NCBI RefSeq assembly: GCF_030445035.2 | Contig: NC_080677.1 | Span: forward strand, 153,637,169 to 153,701,168 | DNA from: Dasypus novemcinctus | Lineage: Eukaryota; Chordata; Mammalia; Cingulata; Dasypodidae | DNA: 64,000 nucleotides | Reading direction: 5' to 3' | Part shown: piece after piece, positions 54,930 to 64,000 of the stretch | Position numbering within the stretch: the first letter of the stretch is position 1 | Layout of the letters: the number at the start of each line of letters is the position of its first letter | The notes under the pieces: model-generated | The model's input: only the letters and a program-made list of their open reading frames with translations | What the model was told of the DNA's origin: nothing | Database searches by the model: none | Made by a program: the position numbers and the translations under genes

Positions 54930-56890
54930 AGTAGATATACTTTTCCCTACTACTTTAACCACATACAGCCAAAACTCTGGATATTACATATAAAACAAAC
55001 AAAGGCTCTGAAAGTGCCTTAGTATGGTGGGCAGAAGGCAGCCTGACCAGGTCTGCCTGAGCAGCAACAAGCAGTGAGTTCTCTGGGTTTTCTTTTTACC
55101 TTGTATATCCCAGACTGTGTGCTAGGGAAGCTGGCAACATGGGAGAAAAAAAAAAAACCTTAAGAAAATCCTGCTCTTTCTAGCCAAAGAATCATGGTGG
55201 GAGGGGAGGGGGGCAGGGGAGGGGGGGGGAGGGGGGACAGCAGCAAGGCAGGAAACTTTCAGACAGTCCATACAAATAAAGCCGTAGCTCCAGCCTCACC
55301 CCAGCCGTCCAAGATGGTGTGGGGAGCCTGGACTTTCATACCATGAGGCACCTATTCCGTTGGTGTAAGAGAAGGCTGACTGCGGAGTCACTGACACCCA
55401 TCCCCAAGTGCCAGGGGAGGCCTACTAGGAAGCCAGGACTTACACCACTGCCCAGAGGTAACAAAACCACCCTCCTCTGGAGTATCAGTAGGGACCACGG
55501 GAGGAGCAGTAACGAGGAAGGGTGGTATCAGTGGAGGTCTGAGGGAGCCTGAACTCCCACCACCACTCAGCTGTAACTGGGAGCCCCTCCCTCCCAGGTG
55601 TCAGTGGAGGCTGAACAAGGAACCTGGATGTCTGCCCATCCCTGGCAGCAATGAGGCAGCAACCCCCTTCACCTCTGGGGTGGTATTAGAGGCAGCCTGC
55701 CATAACACAATACACAAAATGTCCAGGTTTTAATAGAAAATCACTTATTATATCGAGGACCAGGAAAGTCTCAATTTTAATAAGAAAAGACAATCAGCAA
55801 AGACTAATGCTAACATGATAAAGATGTTAAAATTATCTGACCAGGATTTAAAAATAATCATCATAAAAATGTTTCAATAAGCAATTATGAACACACTTGA
55901 GACAAATGGAAAAAAAAATAAAATCTCAGCTAAATAACTAGAAGATACAAAGAAAAATCAAACAGAAATTTTAGAACTGAAAAATACAATCAACAAAAGA
56001 AAAAGTGTATGGGCTTAACAGAGCAAAAATCTTGAAAGCAGCAAGAGAGAAATTGTAACTTACCAATAAGAAAAGACAGTGGATTTCTCATCAGAAATCA
56101 GGCAGAAGGAACTGGCACAGCATTTTTTAAGGGCTGAAGGAAAAGAACTCTCAGTTAAGAATTCTATATTCAGTGAAAATGTCCTTCAGGAATGAAGGGA
56201 AAATCAAGACATCCTCAAATGAAGGGAAACTAAGAGAATTTGTTTTTAACAGACCTAACCTAAAGGACCTCCCCTAAATGAATGGCTAAAGAAATTTCTT
56301 TTAACTGAAAGGAAGAGATAAAAGAATCTTGGAACATCAGGAAAAAAGAAAGAAAAGAAAGTAAGAATATGGTTAGGAAGGAAAAATAGACTAAACTGCT
56401 CTGGAGTTTCTAAACATGTTTGATAGTTGAAAAAAAATTGTAACAGACTAACAATATTATATTGTTAGAGCAGTCTGACACCATTCTCAATGTATGTAAA
56501 GGAAGTATTTAAGACAATTATCCTATAAGTTGGGGAGGATAAAGGGATGTAAAGGGACATAAAGTTTGTACGCTTCACTCAAACTGGTAAAATGTCAACA
56601 CCAGTCCATTGGGATAAGTATGTACTATATAGTCGTAGCTCAAGGTAGATCTCTGTAATGATGGAATAGTCCCATGTCTTGACTGTAGTGATGGTTACAT
56701 GAATCTATGCAGGTAGTAAAATGATATAGAACTATCCACACACATTGTATCAATGTGAATTTACAGCTTTTAATATTGTACTATAGTTATGGAAGATGGA
56801 ACTATTGGGAGAAGCCAGGTGAGAGGTACTTCACCTGTACTATCTTTGCAACTTCTTGTAGTCTAAAACTATTTCACTATAAAAAAGTGT
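54930..56890 (+). mobile_element. Ancient HAL1/L1-like element, nearly complete, inactive
   Basis: Apparent 5' UTR (54930-55690) has 'aaaactctggatattacata', the 'accttgtatatcccagact' phrase and degenerate repeats of 'ggtgtcagtggaggctg'. A decayed first-ORF region follows (55730-56300; 'attttagaactgaaaaatac', 'gaaagcagcaagagagaaat', 'agaattctatattcagtg'). It is followed directly by 3' UTR (56460-56890; 'ctgtactatctttgcaactt', 'tctaaaactatttcacta'). No reverse-transcriptase region is seen, which fits HAL1 (half-L1). Assignment is by recognised phrases only. No long frame survives. Confidence 0.6.
55196..55238 (+). repeat. G-rich tract
   Basis: Runs of 3-9 G separated by single A or C, able in principle to form intramolecular G-quadruplexes. 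Lies inside the 5' part of the HAL1/L1-like element. Confidence 0.85.
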
Positions 56891-57020
56891 TTTTTTAAGT
56901 AAATATAGTACCCCATGATAAAATATGAATGGGAAGGAGTAGGTGTTCTTACAAAAAAAAAAGGAAATATATTAATCGGGATGTTATTGGTTGCAAGTGA
57001 CAGAAACCTGAATCCAACCA

Positions 57021-57322
57021 TCTTATTTATTTATTTATTTTTGTTGTTGTGTCATCTTGTTGTATCAACTCTCCATGTGTGTGGTGCCGTTCTTGGGCAG
57101 GCTGCACTTTCTTTCGCACTGGGCAGCTTTCCTTACGGAGCGCACTCCTTGTGCATGGGACTCCCCTATGTGGGGGACACCCCTGTGTGGCATGGCACTC
57201 CTTGCGCGCATCAGCACTGCGCATGGGCCAGCTCCACATAGGTCAAGGAGGCCCAGGGTTTGAACTGCAGATCTCCCATGTGGTAGGCAGACACCCTATC
57301 CACTGGGCCAAGTATGCTTCCC
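57021..57322 (-). mobile_element. DAS-type SINE, reverse, shortened 3' end
   Basis: Duplication ccaacca at 57014-57020 and 57323-57329. The head is complete (antisense 'cagggtttgaactgcag' near 57255). The TAAA tail follows directly after the 'gatgacacaacaac' motif, so the usual last 100 bases of the body are missing. The forward frames at 56915-57339 are SINE antisense. Confidence 0.9.
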
Positions 57323-57329
57323 CCAACCA

Positions 57330-58524
57330 CTTTAAGTGAATTGGGAAATTTTCAGCTGATGTAACTTCTTCTTAGTTTTGCTTCTCTCTTTGGATTGGTC
57401 TCATATTCCCTTTCAGCAGCCACACCTCCTCCAAGGACCCTGACTCAAGATTGAAGGGACAAGGGAGTCTCTCTCTCAATATTCAAATATGATACCCCAG
57501 GAAAGGACACCAATTCATTGGCTTGGAGTTTTGGTCACTGTGGCCAAGAGGAGGGATGTTGTGACTGACAGTATTCCCCCTTGATTCCCTCCCACCCCCG
57601 CCCCCAACCAAATTAAGTTGGGAAGGAAATGCTGTTCACATAAACAGAAGGAAGAGATGCCGGGCAGAAAATCCATTAGATGTCCATTACAGATAATCCA
57701 GCTGTCCTATGGGATAATTTAAGTGAGGGAATGATTGCCTGAAAAAGATGGAAGGCTAATTACCAGAAACAAGAAAGGAGCAGCAGGGCTGGTAAATCAC
57801 AGGTGCCTTGCCTTAGCTACACCTTGTCCAGCAGGTGAACGGACAAAGCTCTCAGGGATGGCTTTGAGACAAGAGTCAAAAGATCTTCTTGGAACTTTGA
57901 AAACTTTCGTGAAGATTCAAATTCCCTTTTTGAATTCAGAAACACTACAGATGTAGGCAGATGGAAAACATGAATAATTTAATTTCTAGCTAGAAGAAAA
58001 ACAAGGTGAAATCCATGGGGAATTGTTTTCTCTTCATGGACAGATCTTCAGACAATGCAAAGACGAATGAGGGTCCCAATTCAAAATCCAATGCATAAAC
58101 ATGCCAAAGAAAAATCAATAAGCGAAAAACAACCAAAGGTATAAACTGAGTGGGGGGTGGGGGGTGTAATGCTAGCCTTCTGATACTGAAGGAAACATTT
58201 TGAAACCCACCTAGTGTCAACCCAAGTGTAATTCTCACTCCTCACAACACCTTCTGTCACTTGTGTCAGAGAAAGAAAAAGCACCCAGTCCACAGCTCCC
58301 ACAATCCCCTGCAAGGAGGCCTGCAGCTCTTGCCAGCAGCTCTCCAGTTAGATGACTCCATAGGAGAAGAGTTAGTCCAGCCTCCCTCGAAGCTCTCAGG
58401 TGGGCAAAGCTTCACTTTTCACAGGTAGCTGCAAAGCACCACATCTAAAAGAAGTAATAACCTGCACAATCAGTGTCTTCTCTCCATTTTCCCCCCTTTG
58501 ATACTGTGTGTTTAGCATAAATAA
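57330..58524. other. Unique sequence
   Basis: Just upstream of the SINE, 'ggttgcaagtgacagaaacc' (56988-57007) is a common old-repeat phrase, and 57330-57560 may continue it. I cannot name it. No gene is seen. The reverse frame at 57990-58314 has no known domain. Confidence 0.35.
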
Positions 58525-58690
58525 AAGTCACCTGCATTTGTTGTGTACCTGTAGGCCACCATGCTAGAACTTTCCATCTCACTGGACCCCCACAACCACT
58601 CTAAGAGGTGGTAATGTGATTATTGCCATGTACAGATGAGGACAGGAGCTTAGGGCCCTGTGCAAACATGGGTTTGATGTCACAGGCTGC
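58525..58690 (-). repeat. MIR, reverse
   Basis: Order 'gttgtgtacctgtaggcc', 'actggacccccacaacc', 'ctctaagaggtggtaatgtg' and 'gtacagatgaggacagg' follows reverse MIR. Confidence 0.6.
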
Positions 58691-59847
58691 ATTCTTAACT
58701 TCTCCCTCCAGGCTTCAACTGAAGAGGAATTCTAGCTCTTTTCCTCAAATGCAAGTGAATTTGCTTTCTTGCCTGTACACAACTGGCAATTTCTTGGTGC
58801 ATGTGTGTGTTGGGAGGGAGGGGGCAGTAAATTAAAAGGGACCTTTTGAATATGTTGTGATATTTTCATACCAAACGTAAGTTAAAATTCCACTGACTTG
58901 CTGTTGGTTGTCAAAACAGAGATTAACAGTCTGAGTCATTGAGTAGTTTATTTCAAATTTGGCTTCTGTGTTGATTGCTAAGTAATTTCAAAAGTGGGCC
59001 AGAGGCGTGGGAATGGCTTTGGGTGACATCAAGGTTGGGCAACGTGATTCCATCCCAGAATGTGAGCTTGATTTGGGCATGATGCTTGCTTGCCTTTTGG
59101 GTCCTCCACAGTTGAGCTAAGTGAGTGGCTCTCCCATTTTGCAGTTGTTGTTTTTTTAAAGAAATCAATTTTATTGATACGTATTGATAAAGCTTACAGT
59201 TTACCCAAAGGGTACAATCAATGGTATATCACATACTTGTCGTTGGGCGGTTTTGATCTCCTCTGCAAGCAGCTGCTTGGTGCACTCTCATCTTTCAGCC
59301 TGAGCTGCCAACTTTCCAGTACTGGCTCCAGAATTAAGACAAAGAATCATCCTCCAAAGTGATGCCGGATTCTTTATTCTTTCTCTCCCTTATGACCTCA
59401 GGGTTTTCAATGGAAACCTGATTCACTTGTTGCCAAAAAAAACACAGAGCCGCCTCAGAGTAGGGAGCCTGGGATCCTGTTTCCACAGAGAGCGCCCAGC
59501 TGGCTGCGGGAGCTGCGAGAGGGGGAGGGCAGAGAAGCAGCGCCCCCGGAGCTTGGATGGTGCATCTCCCCCGCTGGAAAATTCTTGACGCTCCTGCGAC
59601 ATTCACCCTTTCCTGGATAAGACTTCTGCAACTTAAGGATATTAAATATGACAATACTGAGATTCAGAAGGTTTTAAATGACCCGAAATACCGTCCCCAC
59701 TCATTGCTCTCAGAGAGGGGCACCGCTGCTCGACAGCAGCTGGTCAAGCCACAAAATAGGAAAGACTCTAGGACTTCCTACTTCTTAGGTTTCTGGTCTA
59801 GGGAGGCAGGTTAGTGGTCCGGGTTCTGGGCCAGATCATCCGGGTCG
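58691..59847. other. Unique sequence with an L1 3' tail
   Basis: 59153-59240 reads as an antisense L1 tail ('atcaattttattgatacg', 'aaagggtacaatcaatgg'). 59440-59560 is GC-rich but shows no supported exon. The frames at 59334-59654 (reverse) and 59557-59814 overlap and lack domains. Confidence 0.45.
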
Positions 59848-60440
59848 AGTGTGTTAGTGCCATTTCCTAGCCAGTGGTTTGACCTTACATTTCCTCCATT
59901 TCCGTATCAGGAATGGGGCTGAGAATGATACTAACAGGCCTTGTCCTAGGGCTCTAGGGCTTAAGTGTGGAAAGCACTTAGAACCATCCTTGGCATCTAA
60001 TAGGCTCTTTATAATGTGTCCTGCTACCATTAGAGTCAGTGACCAGTCCACGGTCTGCAGGAATGTATTATTAGGGTACAGCTGTCCCTTCTGTGCTATT
60101 CTGCATGCAATCTTCTTTAGCCCTACAGGCAAGTGTTTAGGACGAGTGCCTATAGATGGCCTTAGATAGACAGGAAGGGCTTGGTCAGCACTAGGGCTGA
60201 GTCCAGGTGGGGAAAGGTAAAATGTTAGCTGAGCATCTACTAGGTATGAGGGACTTTACACGTATAGATTTGTTCACTCCTCATAATCACCCTGGGGATA
60301 AATGGATTATAGGTGAGAACAAATGTGCTCAGAAATGTTAATTTACCCCAAATCACAAAGCAGGGAGTGGTAAAGCCTGGTCTCGAGAGTGCGTTGACTC
60401 CAAAGCCCGGATCTCCCCGGTCCCTGCGACCCAGAAGGCC
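59848..60440. repeat. Two MIR-like elements
   Basis: 59848-60020 is forward ('gtggtttgaccttacatttc', 'cagcttggca'-like end 'ccttggcatctaataggc'). 60215-60440 is reverse ('ctgagcatctactaggtatg', 'ctcctcataatcaccctggg', 'aatcacaaagcagggagtgg', 'ttgactccaaagcccgg'). Frames across them are repeat artefacts. Confidence 0.6.
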
Positions 60441-60728
60441 CCAGACCAAGGCTGTTTTACTCCCACTGCTGGGAGATACCCAACCTTACCTTAACCGTGA
60501 CAATGTAGGTTTATAAGATGCAGACAGCCCCGACTGACAAAAATTCCCACTGAAGCATATGCATCTGACACGTGATCCTTTCCTGATATCAGATTTGCTT
60601 GTGGCAGGAACAAAAGCGCACTGGTCCCAGAAAGTGAGGCCAGATCAAATTTAGGTCACAGCTTACTACTTTCCTGGGGAGTTTTACTTGCTCTGGGAAA
60701 CTCTACATTTTAATATCTGCTCCTTGAA

Positions 60729-60912
60729 GGGTTGCCAGATTTAGCAACTCAAATTACAGGATGCCTCGTTAAATGTTAATTTCAGATAAACAGCTAATAT
60801 TTTTGGCATAAGTGTATCCTATACAATATTTGGGACATATTTATCCCCCCAAAATTTTCATGTCTGAAATTCAAATTTAACTGGGCAGCCTGTGTCTTAC
60901 CTGGCAAGCCTG
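60729..60912. mobile_element. Palindromic non-autonomous DNA transposon fossil
   Basis: The left arm ('ggttgccagatttagcaa', 'aattacaggatgcctcg', 'aatttcagataaac') is the approximate inverse of the right arm ('gtctgaaattcaaattta', 'ctgggcagcctgtgtctta', 'cctggcaagcc'). The long imperfect terminal inverted repeats with no coding sequence mark a MITE-like element. I do not assign a family name. Confidence 0.7.
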
Positions 60913-61188
60913 GTGTCCTGGCCCACAAAGCTTCCCACTGCGATCCTCATGGACAAAGACCTCTTCGCTGACAACCCTGGCATCCGAGACATGTTCCCAG
61001 TGGCTTCCCAACTCAGCAGCTTAAGATGAACTTTGAGCTGTACTCGGGCATGTCTGGACTTGGCTTAGCAACAGGATTTTTCTGAGGGAAATTGGTTGAG
61101 AGCCTGTTTACCAGATCTGAGTGTAGTAATGGTGGGACAGTGAGGAAGAGGGGGCAGGATGGATCTTCGTGCTGGGCTATTGAACCCA

Positions 61189-61785
61189 TGTATTAATTTT
61201 CTATTGTTGCCGTAACGATTTATTACCAATTCAGTGGCTTGAAACCACACCAATGTATTATCTCAGAGTTTCTGTAGGTCAGAAGTCCGAGTAGCCTTAT
61301 CACGAGGCAGAAAAGAAGATCACTCTCTAGACTCTTATCTGGAGGTTCATGGGGAGAATTTGCTTCCAGGCTCATTCAGGACATTGGCAGAACCTAGTTC
61401 CTTCTCATATGGCTGTAGGACTGATGTCCCCATGTCTTTGCTGGCTGCTGGCCAGGGATCATTCTCAGCTTCTGGAGACCTTCTGCATTCTTGAGCTCAG
61501 AACCCTCTCTACCTTCCAAAACAGCAACAGTGCATCGTGTCCTTCTCATGCTTCCCCTTCTGCTGCCTCTCTGCCTCACTCTTCTGCCTTTCTCTCCTCC
61601 TTCCAAGGGCTCCCACGATTCTATTAGGCCCACTCACAAAAACCAGTACGATCTCTCCATTTTAAGGTCAGCTGATTACTAGCCTTAATTACACCCATCA
61701 AGTTCTTTTCGCCATGTAATGAAACATATTCATGGTCATAACACAAGGAAGTGAAGAGCATGAGGTCAAAGTTCGGTCTACCACA
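61189..61785 (-). mobile_element. MLT1-type MaLR LTR, reverse
   Basis: Starts 'tgtattaattttctattgtt' (61189) and ends 'ggtctaccaca' (61785). In between 'agtggcttgaaaccacacc', 'tctgtaggtcagaagtccga', 'ccttctcatgcttccccttc', 'cgccatgtaatgaaacatat' and 'ttcatggtcataacac' match MLT1 read backwards. Frames at 61349-62060 on both strands lie in or beside this LTR and are not genes. Confidence 0.85.
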
Positions 61786-61899
61786 ACAGTCTCTGGAAGA
61801 TGGCAACTCATCCTGGCTGGCGTTAATAATCTCCAAAGCAGAAGAGAAATTTCCCATAATACCATGGGCCACAGCTGTTCACTTGTCCATTCTGGTCCA

Positions 61900-62400
61900 G
61901 TGGGAAAGGAGCAGAGCTTCATTCTGATCCCAGCTCTGCCATCACCAAAGCAGGTGGATTTAGCCACATCATTTAAAGTCTCTGGGTCTCTAGCTACTTC
62001 CTTTGTCAGATGTAACATACCGGACAGCCTTGTGCTCCATGGATTACATGGCTCATTCATTCATTGATTCATCAACATTGATTCAGCACCCATTATGGGC
62101 TGGGCCCTTGCTAGGTGCCAACGATACGAAGATGAATAAGACGTGTTCCATCACAGGAAGGAAGACTGCATTCCAGTTGAGCTTGTTACTGATTAATTAT
62201 GCTAGTGTCATTCATTCACTTATCAAGTAGTTATTGAAAGCCTAACTTGTTGCTTGAAAGAATCAAATGGTTCTTTGAGATAAATTTTATTATCTTTATT
62301 TTACAGATTGGGAAACCAAGACTCAGAAGAAGAAAGTATTTTGCTCAAGGCCACACAACTAGTAATTGCTTGATCCAGGATTCAAATTCTGGATTTTTTA
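61900..62400. repeat. MIR/L2-like remnants
   Basis: 61900-62010 reads as forward MIR ('attctgatcccagctctgcc', 'tgggtctctagctacttcc'). 62060-62160 has 'gattcagcacccattatggg' and 'cttgctaggtgccaacgata'. 62270-62400 reads as reverse MIR ('ttattttacagattggg', 'aaggccacacaactagtaat', 'ggattcaaattctgg'). Confidence 0.55.
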
Positions 62401-64000
62401 TTTAAGTTTGGTGCTCTGTCTCCTGCATCCCAGCTTTGAAAAAGTGAAGTGTTCTGTACCCTTTATGTATTATTACCATCATCATTTAAACTCTGGCTAC
62501 TTTTAATAAGGAAATTAAAAATAAAATAAAAATTCCAAGTCATCTGTAAGCCACCATGCAAAGACTGGACTTCTCTCTGAGTTGGAAAATCCTGTTGTTC
62601 TTATTACAGACATTTAGTTTAGTTTAGTTTATTCTACTAATGACACCCTTGCTCAAGACTGGGGTGCCAAGGACCTTCTCCCGGAGAGTTTTCAGAAAGT
62701 CATCTTTACATAAGGGCCCATTAAACACAACGACTCTCAAAAAGGCTGGGTCTTTAATGAAGCCATTTAAGAAGCAGCATCTTATCTGGACATAAAGAAA
62801 TCCATTTATTCCATCTCACGGGCTTGGAGGAAAATGCTAAATGTGGGTGTTTGCAGACTACTGGGTAACAATACTGGGTGCAGCACAACTCAGAGCTGGA
62901 AGGAGAGCAAAAAGCAAGCATGATGTAATTGTCTCCTCCCTAAAATATTTCCTTTCCATTTCCAAGAGCATGAAGTTATTGCAAATATTTCAAATAAGTG
63001 CTCTTGTCGGATCTGCTCGCTGGTGCTCTCGAGCTGCCTCCAGACAGAAATGAATACAGTTGGGGCTGAGCCCTGGGCTTGCTGGTCCCAGGGTGGCTTC
63101 TTATTCTTGTTCATTTATTCCACCCCGACTTCCCCATCCTTCTTTCTTTCCAGGTTTCCCAAGAAAAACACAAGTTCATTTAGACTGCAGAAGTTCTGCC
63201 CCTGGTTTTTCATCTGCCCCCTGAAAAACTCTGCAGCCACAGAGCAAATGCAATTTTCTTGTCTCAGCTCATCCTCAGGTGAGGTAATGTCCCAGGGGTC
63301 TTAAATCAGCTGGCCCAAGTGCCTGCTCGAAACCCTTTTTCTTCTTGGATCTCTTCTTCCTAGATGATAAGGCTTCCTGGATTTTACTCTGCGGGTTTCA
63401 GTGGTAGCCACGTCATAACCTTACTCACCTGGAGCCTTCCCAGTCGACAAATAGACTAGTATATGAATTTATTACCTGAAACTTTATAAAGTACTTGAAG
63501 TTTATTAAAGAAGGATCTTAGAGAGCCTACAAGGTATCACGTTGCTCTTATTAATTTTTGCACAGTTATAGTAATAATTGGAATCCCCATTCATTTCTCT
63601 TTTTTCTCTTAATAAACGTCTATTGAGCACCTATTGCATTGCAGAGCCTTCTGCTGGACACCCTTAGAGGTGTAGGGACAAAGCCTCTGCCCTTCTAGAA
63701 ATTACCATTTATTATTTAAAACAAGCAAATGAGAGGAGGAATTGAAAGCTTTTCCTGGTGGTATGCCAGGTTGGTTCTGAGCAACATGTCACAAATACTG
63801 CTTTGGGAGTAAAAGACCAAGTTGATGCTGACCACAGCTGCCTTCACTTCCCTGCCTCTGCGGCCACCTGAGAGGCAAGGTGCCCCGTGCTGGGTAGTTT
63901 GGCATCTGCCAAAGGCCAGCAGAGCTAATTCCAGGTTGGTTAGTGGGTACTTAAAGTGCAGTCCTTTTTAATTGGTGAGAGTTAAGGGACACACTGAAAT
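62401..64000. other. Mostly unique flank
   Basis: No gene is supported. 62613-62631 has a (TTTAG)n run. 63605-63720 carries the ancient-repeat phrase 'ctattgagcacctattgca' and 'agcctctgcccttctagaaa' (MIR/L2-type). The remaining sequence has only short frames. Confidence 0.4.

Noticed and set aside
60933..61060. Possible pseudogene fragment ('catggacaaagacctcttcg')
   Set aside because: Too short and no parent gene recognised.

Overview
The window looks like intergenic or deep-intronic DNA from a xenarthran mammal, most likely the nine-banded armadillo (Dasypus novemcinctus). The main evidence is about 20 copies of tRNA-derived SINEs of the armadillo DAS type. These start with a tRNA-like head carrying A- and B-box-like motifs, continue into a roughly 300-base body, and end in A/TAAA-rich tails, most of them between clear 7-17 bp target-site duplications (TSDs). 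Older pan-mammalian repeats (MIR, L2, MER5, MLT1/MaLR and L1M/HAL1-like sequence) confirm a eutherian nuclear genome. No protein-coding exon, functional tRNA, rRNA or other RNA gene could be supported. Every long open frame is repeat-derived, low-complexity or unrecognised.

Layout. 1-16.7 kb: MIR/L2 remnants, L1 fragments and eight DAS SINEs (2400, 3496 reverse, 4634, 6871, 7859, 9141 reverse, 9488 reverse, 13276), a pair of unassigned related repeats (3370-3988 and 6250-6529) and a 5'-truncated LINE 3' end at 15245. 16.7-29 kb: a partial ERVL-type LTR, SINEs at 17238 and 20398, two L2 3' ends, an old L1 interrupted by a MaLR-type LTR, and a 594-bp SINE with an internal 19-20 bp tandem array. 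29-35.3 kb is dense in LTRs: an ERVL LTR split by a SINE, another full ERVL LTR, a betaretrovirus-like solo LTR inside a SINE inside a MIR, and two MaLR-type LTRs. 35.3-43 kb is mostly unique, with L2, dimeric SINEs and one MLT1 LTR. 43-54.9 kb again holds nested retroelements, including the most striking object: a SINE at 44231-44857 that contains a polyadenylated, TSD-flanked copy of what appears to be only the R region of an LTR. 54.9-64 kb holds a nearly complete ancient HAL1/L1-like element, a short reverse SINE, several MIRs, a palindromic DNA transposon and an MLT1 LTR.

Nothing here forms an operon or pathway. The interacting parts are mobile elements: L1-type target-primed reverse transcription explains the SINE, LINE-end and LTR-RNA insertions (TSDs plus poly(A) tails), while LTR elements left solo LTRs with 4-6 bp TSDs. 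The nesting gives a relative chronology: MIR/L2/L1M are oldest, then MaLR/ERVL LTRs, then DAS SINEs, then the betaretrovirus-like LTR and the LTR-RNA retrocopy. All family names are from recognition of sequence patterns, not from a database search.
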